In this document: positions 24,159 to 31,092 of the stretch, one piece after another
Layout: every line of letters starts with the position of its first letter
Numbering within the stretch: the stretch's first letter is position 1
DNA from: Chromatiaceae bacterium
GTDB lineage: Bacteria; Pseudomonadota; Gammaproteobacteria; Chromatiales; Chromatiaceae
NCBI GenBank assembly: GCA_013426805.1
Contig: JACDZG010000087.1
Span: forward strand, 1 to 32,621
Length of the DNA stretch: 32,621 nucleotides
Reading direction: 5' to 3'
The notes under the pieces: model-generated
What the model saw: only the letters and a program-made list of their open reading frames with translations
What the model was told of the DNA's origin: nothing
The model's database searches: none
Made by a program: the position numbers and the translations under genes

Positions 24159-24261
24159 GGAATCCCCCTGGTGGGTTTGGTTATCTTTCTTTTCCGTGTC
24201 TCGACGCATGCCCGCCAGGACGCCGCATCAATCCGGCGCGGGCACATTAGGCGGACCCTGG

Positions 24262-24311
24262 GCTTTGAGCGGCTCACGAACGAAAGGCCCCGGCTTTGCC
24301 GGGGGATTTTT
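24262..24311 (+). repeat. Solo IS200/IS605-type right end (hairpin)
   Basis: The sequence gctttgagcggctcacga, followed by a CCCCGGC-TTT-GCCGGGG hairpin (24288-24304) and ATTTTT, is nearly identical to 26529-26574 at the downstream side of the IS200 transposase gene. No transposase accompanies it here. On the plus strand the hairpin plus T-run would also work as a rho-independent terminator. Confidence 0.65.
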
Positions 24312-24332
24312 ACTAAAAGTAGGAAACTTCAG

Positions 24333-24758
24333 CTAATAGGATAAATAGTAATATCCCCAATTTTCCTCGTTTGATTCGGTAATTTGGCACTGACTGTCTA
24401 CAAACGCCACAATACGCTGGTAGCCATACCAGGCGCGCTGCAAACCGGTCACATGGAACAATTGACTTGCGCCGGGAGCCAACTTATTAACTGTAAGGCT
24501 CTTGTCGCCCCAACTCCCGCAACGCTTGTAACCTTCATCCTGAGAATTTGCCCAGATGTCAAGCCGTACCGCAGGTAAAGTTTTCGTCCCGCTGTTGACT
24601 ACCACGACGTAGGCGGTGACAGTGCTGCTCGAAGTACTCTGAGCAAACGGTATCGTCACATAAAGATCCTGAACTGCGTTGGAAGCGTTGCTGGCGTTAC
24701 CAATTCCAGGAAAAAAAGAAAACGATATCATCATAAAAAATACTTGCACAATTTTCAT
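24333..24758 (-). CDS. Secreted CARDB-like protein
   Basis: From ATG 24758 the protein is 141 residues. The N-terminus (MKIVQVFFMMISFSFFPGIGNA) is a signal peptide. The mature part has the beta-sandwich pattern of CARDB-type domains: AYVVVVNSGTKTLPAVRLDIWAN, LAPGASQLFHVTGL and RIVAFVDSQCQITESNEENW. Two Cys (KRCGSWG and DSQCQ) could pair. It is likely periplasmic or extracellular, but its role is unknown. An ATG at 24770 is also in frame, but only the second start has a purine-rich GAGATACGAA ahead of it. The gene is clearly richer in A/T than the operon next to it and lies between an IS200 end and other repeats, suggesting transfer. Confidence 0.7.
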   Translation of the reverse strand: MKIVQVFFMMISFSFFPGIGNASNASNAVQDLYVTIPFAQSTSSSTVTAYVVVVNSGTKTLPAVRLDIWANSQDEGYKRCGSWGDKSLTVNKLAPGASQLFHVTGLQRAWYGYQRIVAFVDSQCQITESNEENWGYYYLSY

Positions 24759-24897
24759 TTCGTATCTCATCTGGTTAATTATAGGACGCTGCCTGGTAAG
24801 TACATCAATGCAATTTCTATGAGCCGCTTATTCATGTAAAGTTTTTAGAATCAATAATTTACATTTGTTGCAGCCTACAAAAATTTAAATTGAAGTG

Positions 24898-25104
24898 CTT
24901 AATTTTACTTTGTTACCTTTGAATTCCCAGCAAACCATTGAGTTACAACGATTATGCATGATTGACTTTGATTGTTGTTCAGGCTCCCGCATCCGGTATC
25001 GCCTCTCGGAATGCCTAGCCTGGACAATCAGCACACGGCGTGGGGGTATGTCAGTCGCGACCATAATATAATCAACGGACTAAAGGTAACAAAGTAGAAT
25101 TAAG
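24898..25104. repeat. 23-bp near-perfect inverted repeat pair
   Basis: The arm at 24898-24920 begins CTTAATTTTACTTTG, and the arm at 25082-25104 is its reverse complement with one mismatch in 23. The enclosed 161 bases have no gene. The size and ends suggest a MITE-like element or an IS deletion derivative. No target duplication was found. Confidence 0.65.
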
Positions 25105-25118
25105 AGTTTAGACCAATC

Positions 25119-25232
25119 GGCCTTGATCATAAACCCGGCCGCCTCGCGATCTGCGCGGTCGTCACTCCGCACAGCGCGCCTAAGGATCGCGGTCTTACCG
25201 TAGCGCCGCTGGCCGACACGATGATCAAGGCC
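25119..25232. repeat. Palindromic dispersed repeat, copy F
   Basis: The left arm GGCCTTGATCATAAACCCGG is identical to copy B, and the right arm ATGATCAAGGCC is its partner. The inner hairpins are more decayed than in B (tccgcacagcgcgcc; taccgtagcgccgc). Confidence 0.8.
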
Positions 25233-25873
25233 GACTAATCCGATCTTGGCGCGGTGCCCGCAGACCAAGACTAGCCCACAGGCTACGAAAGCGCGTTTCA
25301 GTGATAGACGCACATAAAGTATAGCCTTGAAGAGATCTTCAAACCATGATCTGGGTCACGTTCTCGTGATCTTGCCTACTCCGTGTCGGATCGGCTCGCA
25401 CGGGTCGATGGCCTGGCTGGCAGTTCCCTCTTCTTGGCGGTTCGCGGCATCCTCTCGGAACGGAAAACGCGACCGGCCCACGATGAGCCGATCGCGCCAA
25501 CTCACCGAAGGGAAGATTAGACGGCGCGGCAGTGAACGAAGCCGACCGTGCGCATCTCGCCTCAGGCTGCCCGCGTGTCCCCGACAGCCAGGGTCCCGTC
25601 TCTCTCGCGCTGGGCGGCCTCGCTCGTCGTTTCGGCCATAAGAAGCCGGAGGTCGGGGCTTTACTTGATTTCCGGGAAAAGATCTACCGGCAGGGGCGAC
25701 TAGAGGATATCCGATTCAGAACTTGCTCGTGGAAGGCAAGAGTCTGAAATTTCTTAATAGAATAGGAAATCCCCTGGCTTTGCCGGGGGACCGAAAAAGT
25801 TTGACATTTCCGGGAGTCCATCCGGGAAACTCCGTGTCGTGAGCCGCCAAGCACACGACCGTGGAGAATCCCG

Positions 25874-26472
25874 ATGGACGAGTCCCAAAGCCTAAGCCAC
25901 TCCAAATGGGAGTGCAAATACCATGTGGTGTTTATCCCGAAGTGCCGACGCAAGACCCTGTATGAGCAGTTGAGACTGGGCAAGTATTCGAGGCATATTT
26001 ATCAATTAGTTAGACTGAAGGCAGGGCGGCTTTTCCGATAATAAGCGCCGAAAAATCGCTTTTTGCCGGTATTTTCGCCTACCCAGCAATTTTATCTATT
26101 TGATTCTAAATGATAATAATACTTGCCCAGTCTCAGTTGCGCCGACATCTCGGCGAGGTGTTCCGTAACCTTGCGGAGCAGAAGGAGAGCCGCATCCTGG
26201 AAGGGCACTTGATGCCCGACCATGTGCATCTGCTGATCGCAATTCCGCCGAAGTACGCGGTGTCGCAGGTGATCGGCTACATCAAGGGCAAGAGTGCGAT
26301 CTATCTTGCTCGGGTGTACGGCGAACGCAAGTGCAACTTCGTCGGGCAGCACTTCTGGGCTCGGGGGTACTTCGTCTCGACGGTGGGTCGAGACGAGGCG
26401 ACGATTCGTGAGTACATCAAGAACCAAGAGCAGGAGGACCAGCGACTCGAGCAGCGCAACCTCTGGAGCTGA
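25874..26472 (+). pseudogene. IS200-type transposase TnpA, split by an insertion
   Basis: The first 33 codons (25874-25972) read MDESQSLSHSKWECKYHVVF, then IPKCRRKTLYEQL. Reading resumes in frame at 26140 with RRHLGEVFRNLAEQKESRI. Joined, they give 143 residues, the normal length of an IS200 transposase. The HUH motif is in MPDHVHLLIAIPP, and the catalytic Tyr is probably in REYIKNQEQED near the C-terminus. The interruption is a 161-bp element plus its 6-bp target duplication (cagttg). As it stands no full protein can be made; an ORF starting at 26110 inside the insert would lack the N-terminal strands. Confidence 0.88.
25973..26133. mobile_element. 161-bp MITE-like insertion inside the IS200 tnpA gene
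   Basis: It begins AGACTGGGCAAGTATT and ends with the exact reverse complement AATACTTGCCCAGTCT, so the terminal inverted repeats are 16 bp and perfect. It is flanked by cagttg on both sides (25967-25972 and 26134-26139). It is A/T-rich with no coding capacity. Removing it and one cagttg restores the transposase frame exactly, so the limits are certain. The parent transposon is not in the window. Confidence 0.9.
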
Positions 26473-26580
26473 TTCGCCACCTTTAGGTGGCCCAAGAACC
26501 GCGGGGCCGCGTTAGCGACCCCGTAGCCGCTTTGAGCGGCTCACGATCGAAAGCCCCCGGCTTTGCCGGGGGATTGTTAC

Positions 26581-26948
26581 TATATCATCGGACTCAATAA
26601 TCCGGCGTCTATTTCTTATGCTTCTTAAATCATCGATTTAACTTGTTTAGGCATATTCTGTTCCGGATGTCCTCTAAAGTCGCCCCTACATTCGCCCCAC
26701 CATTTGTCCCAGCATTCCCCCCAACATTCACGCCTACAGTCTTGTAGGCATGTGCCGTCGGGATTTTTGCCCCTGGGAGTCGCCTAAGCCGGTCGACATC
26801 GCATCTGCGCTATACCTCGGCCTCCAGTGCGCAGTTCCGGGGCACTGGCCGGAGCGATGTTCATGGCCCGCTGGGCGCTCAAGGGCCGATGCCGGGTCCC
26901 GCACGCCCGGCTACGGGCATCGCCGGGCAGTCGCCCCGACAGCCCCCC
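26581..26948 (-). pseudogene. Gene remnant with Asn/Gly/Val repeats in a gene-poor stretch
   Basis: On the minus strand a frame reads RLRRLPGAKIPTAHAYKTVG, then N-V-G, N-A-G, N-G-G and N-V-G units, and ends GATLEDIRNRICLNKLNR at a stop near 26640. The NVG-type repeats at about 26680-26745 resemble the low-complexity linkers near the C-terminus of some Fic or AAA-type proteins, but no domain is left to prove that. No start codon in good context is seen. The rest of the stretch holds nothing I can support. Confidence 0.3.
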
Positions 26949-27768
26949 TCACTCCCCAAGCAGCGCCACCTCCTTAATCGGCCCGCTGTTGCGTACGGTC
27001 AGCTTGTCGTAGAGATCGGCGAGGGCGGTCTTGAGCGCGCCTTCGATGACCGGGTGGTAGAAGGGCATCCGCAGGAGGTCACCGACAGTGAGATCCTGTT
27101 CGATGCACCGCACCAGGCGATCAGGTAGGCCAGGTGCTCGCCGCGAGGGCCGATCATCTCGCAGCCGAGCAGCCGAGCAGCCGGCCGCTGGCCTGGTTCC
27201 CGAAGACGCGGATGACGCCGCGACCCTGTCCCATGACGCGCGCGCGGCCGACGGCGGCGAAGCGGGTCTTGCCGACGGCGTCGGTGCTGGGGTCGATGGC
27301 ATCGCGGCGGCGATGATGTTCGGGTCGCAGAAGTTCAGGTACAGCGGGGTCTTGCGGCGGAAGCGCAACGGCGGCACGGCGATGTGGGCGGCGTTGTAGC
27401 CGGCGATCTTGCCCTCGTCGGCGGCCTCGTGCCGGACCTGACGCTCGCCGGTCACGTCGCCCGCGATGACCACCGGCAGGTTGGCGACCTGCATGCTGTG
27501 CGGATCGAACGCCGGCACGCCGCGGGCATCGAGCGGGACGTCCAGGGCTGCGAGCCCCAGTCCCTCGACCATCGGCACCCGACCCGATGCTGCACAGCAC
27601 CCGATCGACCTGCACCGACTGGGCTCCGGCGCTGACCCGCAACTGGGCGCCGGCGTCTTCGATCTCGGCCCGCTCTCCCAGGTGCAGCGCGAACTCCTGT
27701 TGCATCAGTTCGATCGCGCAGTGGTTCACCTCGGGGTCGGCGATGCCGACGACGCGCTCGTGCGATAC
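26949..27768 (-). pseudogene. Dihydrolipoamide dehydrogenase, frameshifted fragment
   Basis: Recognisable blocks of the C-terminal two thirds of an Lpd-type flavoprotein appear in order but in different frames: HERVVGIADPEVNHCAIELM, then LPVVIAGDVTGERQVRHEAA and DEGKIAGYNAAH (one frame), VGKTRFAAVGRARVMGQGRG (another), and CIEQDLTVGDLLRMPFYHPV with a stop at 26949 (back again). At least three frameshifts are needed. The N-terminal FAD-binding half with the redox-active Cys pair is missing. The fragment ends at a perfect 7-bp inverted repeat (27769-27791). It is a decayed gene, not a functional enzyme. Confidence 0.75.
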
Positions 27769-27840
27769 GGGGTCAACCAAATGGTGACCCCATGACTCCC
27801 AACACAAGAAGGGCCTGCACCCGATCCGATACCCTGGTCG

Positions 27841-28029
27841 GTGTCTCTGGCTGCAGAGGAACGCGAGCGCTTGCAAGGGATGGTTGCCAGGGGGCAGATC
27901 CTTGGGCTGCTGGAGTGGGCGCAGGCCATGGCGACTAAGGGTCCTCCGGGCGAGGCGACGTGGATGGACATCGCGCAACTGTGTCGTCGGCCCGCCGAGG
28001 CGAGGGTAGAGGACTGGGGTCGGGGCTGA
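27841..28029 (+). pseudogene. Unassigned C-terminal gene fragment
   Basis: A short frame reads LAAEERERLQGMVARGQILG, LLEWAQAMATKGPPGEATW and DIAQLCRR, then loses family-like character before a stop at 28027-28029. The helical, hydrophobic pattern could be the tail of a sensor kinase or similar protein, but I cannot name it. The only start available is a GTG with no ribosome site. It is probably debris next to the Lpd remnant. Confidence 0.3.
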
Positions 28030-28097
28030 ACGCTTACGCTGGGAGCGATTGGCGCCACTTGGTAGACTGGCTCCGGAACTTTGTGAGAGCCCAAGCC

Positions 28098-28673
28098 ATG
28101 CACGCGCACCAGAACACCCGCCCCAGTCTCTACGAACAGTTGGAAGCCCTGCCGGAAGGACTGACCGGGGAAATCCTCAACGGTCAGATCTATACCCAGC
28201 CGCGCCCGAGCGGCCCGCAGGTGTTTGCCGCGTCTGAGTTGGGCTATGAACTGCTCGGTCCGTTCGAGCGCGGACGCGGGGGCCCCGGCGGCTGGTGGAT
28301 CGTTCAGGGACCCGAACTGCACTTCCTGCGCAACACCGAAGTCGATGTTCCAGACTTGGCCGGGTGGCGGAAGGAGCGGCTACCCAGGTTTCCGCGCGAC
28401 CATCGCTTCACCGTGGTGCCGGATTGGGTGTGCGAGATTCTATCCCCCTCGACCGAAAGCAAAGACCGCAAAGTCAAGCTGCCAATCGACGCGCAGTATG
28501 GGGTTCCCTACGCTTGGCTGCTCGATCCGGTCGCGCACATCCTGGAAGCCTGCGTCTTGAAAGACGGCGCTTGGCGGGAGATTGGCCGCTTCGCCGGCGC
28601 TGCGGCGGTCTCGGTGGCACCGTTCGAGGCGGTGACGATCAGGCTTGATGACTTGTGGGCACTGACCGAGTAG
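28098..28673 (+). CDS. Uma2 family (PD-(D/E)XK nuclease-like) protein
   Basis: This encodes 191 residues. The Uma2/DUF820 signature is clear: EVDVPDLAGWRKERLP supplies the catalytic Asp, and PDWVCEILSPSTESKDRKVKL supplies the Glu and the later basic residue of the PD-(D/E)XK fold. GVPYAWLLDPVAHILEACVL is the following strand-helix unit. These proteins are widespread in cyanobacteria and purple sulfur bacteria and often occur in many copies; a nuclease activity is inferred from fold, and their biological role is unsettled. ATG 28098 is preferred, since upstream readings run through unrelated sequence; GTG 28083 is an alternative. It looks intact. Confidence 0.85.
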   Translation: MHAHQNTRPSLYEQLEALPEGLTGEILNGQIYTQPRPSGPQVFAASELGYELLGPFERGRGGPGGWWIVQGPELHFLRNTEVDVPDLAGWRKERLPRFPRDHRFTVVPDWVCEILSPSTESKDRKVKLPIDAQYGVPYAWLLDPVAHILEACVLKDGAWREIGRFAGAAAVSVAPFEAVTIRLDDLWALTE

Positions 28674-28689
28674 AGATCAAGGGAAAAAG

Positions 28690-28756
28690 GGCTTTGATCA
28701 TCATTCCGGCCATAGTGCCGACAGCGAGGTTGTTGGTCCGCACAGCGGACCCTACG
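28690..28756. repeat. Palindromic dispersed repeat, copy G (partial)
   Basis: It contains GGCTTTGATCATCATTCCGGCC and then ggtccgcacagcggaccctac. It is a left-half unit like copies C and D, lying directly ahead of the permease gene, so the hairpin would fall in that gene's leader. Confidence 0.7.
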
Positions 28757-28773
28757 TGCCACCTGGAGGTTTC

Positions 28774-29700
28774 ATGCATCTCGATTTGATCCTGGTGTTG
28801 GCCCTGCTCGGCGGCGCCATCCTGATGTTCAGTCTGGGCCGGCCCCGGGCGGACGCGGTGGCTCTGATCATGCTGACGGGGCTGCCGTTCACCGGGGTGA
28901 TCAGCGCCCGCGAGGCGGTCGCCGGGTTTGCCAATCCGAACATCGTCCTGATCGCGGCCATGTTCGTGATCGGCGAGGCGCTGGCGCGCACCGGTGTCGC
29001 CCAGGCGCTCGGTGACTGGCTGGTGGCTCGCGGCGGACGCCGCCCCGCCCGGTTGGTTGCGACCCTCATGCTGATCGTCGGCGCCCTCGGTTCGGTGATG
29101 TATTCGACCGGGGTGGTGGCGATTTTCATCCCGGTCGCGCTGCGTGTCGCCCGCGCCGCCGGTCTTTCGCCGGCGCAGGTGCTGATGCCGGTGTCCTACG
29201 CGGCGTTGATGAGCGGCATGCTGACGCTGGTGGCCGCCGCGCCCAATCTCATCGTGAATTACGAGCTCACCCGTACCGGCGCCGCCGGACTCGACTTCTT
29301 TACCCTGACTCCGATCGGGCTGCCGATCCTGCTGCTCGGGATCGGCTACCTGCTCGTCGCGGGGCGCTGGCTGCGGCCGGCCGCGGCGGACGGCGTCGGC
29401 GCCGCGGTTCGTCCGGGGCTGACGGACTGGGTGCGGGACTATGGCCTTGCCGAACGCGAGCTGCGCGTGCGCTTGCGCCCGGACTCGCCGCTGATCGGCC
29501 GGCCGCTCCGCGACCTGGATTTGCAGGGGGCCGAAGGACTGACCGTCATTGCCGTCGAGCGCGTCGGACGGCTGCGCGCCGCCACCATCGCCCCCGATCC
29601 CGACACCGAGTTGGCGGCCGGCGACACCCTGCTGCTCGACAGCCCGACGCTGATCGCCGATGCCGACGGCCGCTGCGCGCGGGCGGTCATGATCTCGTGA
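28774..29700 (+). CDS. SLC13-type permease, N-terminal part (split gene)
   Basis: This encodes 308 residues. The first 200 contain membrane helices (for example LILVLALLGGAILMFSLG, NIVLIAAMFVIGEAL and LMLIVGALGSVMYSTGVVAIF) with the substrate/Na+ loop AAPNLIVNYEL. Residues 215-300 form an RCK_C (TrkA-C)-like cytoplasmic domain (RLRPDSPLIGRPLRDLDLQG to LAAGDTLLLDS). Such proteins normally continue into a second membrane half, and that half is the next ORF in a shifted frame. ATG 28774 has GGAGG 5 bases upstream. The family moves anions such as sulfate or dicarboxylates with Na+; the substrate here is unknown. Confidence 0.8.
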   Translation: MHLDLILVLALLGGAILMFSLGRPRADAVALIMLTGLPFTGVISAREAVAGFANPNIVLIAAMFVIGEALARTGVAQALGDWLVARGGRRPARLVATLMLIVGALGSVMYSTGVVAIFIPVALRVARAAGLSPAQVLMPVSYAALMSGMLTLVAAAPNLIVNYELTRTGAAGLDFFTLTPIGLPILLLGIGYLLVAGRWLRPAAADGVGAAVRPGLTDWVRDYGLAERELRVRLRPDSPLIGRPLRDLDLQGAEGLTVIAVERVGRLRAATIAPDPDTELAAGDTLLLDSPTLIADADGRCARAVMIS

Positions 29701-30341
29701 CGCTCAATCTGCCGCGCGAGTTCGATGAGGTGCTGCCGGCCCAGGGCCGCGCCCCGCACGCCTTACTGGTGCTCGCCATCACCGTGGGGCTGATGATCTC
29801 GGGATGGGTTCCCGCGATGCATGCGGCGCTGATCGGCTGTCTGCTGATGGGTCTTCTTGGCTGCATCGACCTGGACAGCGCCTACCGGTCGATCAGCCTG
29901 CGCACCTTGGTGACGATCGCCGGCATGTTGCCGTTCGGGATCGCGCTGGAGCGCACCGGCGGCATCGATCTGGCGGCCGGGGCACTGGTGCAGTTGCTCG
30001 GCGATGCCGGCCCCCACCTGATCCTCGCCACCTTGTTCGCGATCACGGTCGTGCTGGGGCTTTTCATCGTCGCCGCGGCCAATGCGGTCCTGACGATCCC
30101 GGTGGCGCTGGCGTTGGCCGCCGAACTCGGGGCCTCGCCCTATCCCTTTGCCATCATCGTGGCGCTCGCCGCGTCCTCGGCCTTCATGACACCCATTGCA
30201 CCCCCGAATGCGATGGTCGCGACCGCCGGCGGCTATCGCTTCGCCGATTATGCGCGGCTGGGGTTCCCGCTGGTGGTGCTGGTCATGGTGTTTGCGGTGA
30301 CGGTGGTGCCGTGGCTCTATCCGCTGTACGAAAGCCGCTGA
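29697..30341 (+). CDS. SLC13-type permease, C-terminal part (split gene)
   Basis: This encodes 214 residues. It opens with VTLNLPREFDEVLPAQGRAP, a linker that in full-length relatives follows the RCK_C domain without a break, and then carries the second membrane half with AALIGCLLMGLLGCIDLDSAY, AAANAVLTIPVALALAAEL and SSAFMTPIAPPNAMV, the second helical-hairpin loop. The frame is open for some codons upstream of the GTG at 29697 (reading GGHDLVTLNLP), which shows the break is a frameshift near 29670-29690 in a GC run. The GTGA overlap might allow coupled translation. The end overlaps the convergent phytochelatin-synthase-like gene by 59 bases. Confidence 0.75.
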   Translation: MTLNLPREFDEVLPAQGRAPHALLVLAITVGLMISGWVPAMHAALIGCLLMGLLGCIDLDSAYRSISLRTLVTIAGMLPFGIALERTGGIDLAAGALVQLLGDAGPHLILATLFAITVVLGLFIVAAANAVLTIPVALALAAELGASPYPFAIIVALAASSAFMTPIAPPNAMVATAGGYRFADYARLGFPLVVLVMVFAVTVVPWLYPLYESR

Positions 30342-31026
30342 TCCGGATCAAACCCCGCATGCGTCCGGTCGTCGAGTCCGGCGTTTGCACGGCGGTATAC
30401 AGCAGTTTGGATGGAATCAAGGAGGGTCCGTAGCCGGGCGTGACATCCAGCAGCAGCACCAGATCGCGTGCGGCATCGTAACCGCCGATCGGCGAGAAAT
30501 GGCCGATCGCGACCCCGAAGATGGGTGCCCGGTCGAAGTTGATGATCAAGCGGTTTGCGGGGTTGTCGGCAGCCCGGATCTGGTTCAGGAACGCCTCATA
30601 GGCGAGGTCCCGCAACACCGTCACCTCACCGATGCGGCGTTGCGCAATGCGCGCGGCGAGCGCGTCCAGCGTCATTCCCTGCATGCGCATACGCAGCCAC
30701 CCCCAGTGATCGCCATCGAACAGCGTTCGCTCATCGGTGATGGGCGCACCGATCGAGGCCAGCACGTTCAGGGCGCTCGCGGGGCCGCAGGATGAAGGTG
30801 ACGCTTGGGTCTTGAAATGACCGAGGTAGGCGCGGGCGACCGGGCCGGAAAACGCCGCGCTCTGGGCGGCCTCGCCAACCAGGACGCCGGGTGCATACCG
30901 ATCGGGTTGCGGCTGCGACAGGGACCGGGCGTGAAACGCCGTGCCGACGGCGCCCGCCAGCGCCAATGCCAGCACCAGGACGGCGATGAGCCACCGCGAG
31001 CGAAACGATCCGGCAACGAAACGCAC
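30283..31026 (-). CDS. Phytochelatin synthase-like cysteine protease (C83)
   Basis: This encodes 247 residues. The N-terminus has one hydrophobic segment (about 12-30: WLIAVLVLALALAGAVGTAF), so the protein is probably exported or anchored with its domain in the periplasm. The papain-like triad of the family is visible: Cys in SPSSCGPASALNVLASIG, His in VAIGHFSPIGGYD, and Asp in LVLLLDVTPGYGP. Bacterial members cut glutathione to gamma-Glu-Cys and may not make long phytochelatins, so a role in thiol turnover or metal handling is likely but not shown. It is convergent with, and slightly overlaps, the permease. Upstream, 66 bases separate it from the divergent MFS gene, so the two promoters share that gap. 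Confidence 0.88.
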   Translation of the reverse strand: MRFVAGSFRSRWLIAVLVLALALAGAVGTAFHARSLSQPQPDRYAPGVLVGEAAQSAAFSGPVARAYLGHFKTQASPSSCGPASALNVLASIGAPITDERTLFDGDHWGWLRMRMQGMTLDALAARIAQRRIGEVTVLRDLAYEAFLNQIRAADNPANRLIINFDRAPIFGVAIGHFSPIGGYDAARDLVLLLDVTPGYGPSLIPSKLLYTAVQTPDSTTGRMRGLIRISGFRTADRATAPPSPQTP

Positions 31027-31092
31027 GGTTGACTCCTTCTTCTATGCTATCTTCCGGTGACGAAACGCCAGCTTCGTCACCCGGAATCCGTC

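Larger units (their letters stand above)
24771..25873. other. Long gene-poor, repeat-rich stretch
   Basis: The first 300 bases are A/T-rich and hold a 23-bp inverted-repeat pair (24898-25104). Dispersed-repeat copy F follows (25119-25232). From about 25330 to 25750 the sequence is GC-rich, and a frame ending at 25747 (GPVSLALGGLARRFGHKK, then LLDFREKIYRQGRLEDI) could be a gene remnant; I do not recognise it. The left end of the IS200-type element begins near 25757. Confidence 0.45.
25757..26580 (+). mobile_element. IS200/IS605-type element (approximate limits)
   Basis: A hairpin with GGCTTTGCCGGGG lies near each end (25771-25789 on the left, 26554-26572 on the right), and the only gene is a tnpA-type HUH transposase in between. 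Structured ends without long terminal inverted repeats are the hallmark of this family. Exact cleavage sites were not determined. The transposase gene is interrupted by a smaller element (25973-26133). Confidence 0.7.

Noticed and set aside
25080-25313. A 77-residue minus-strand ORF
   Set aside because: Most of it is a translation of dispersed-repeat copy F.
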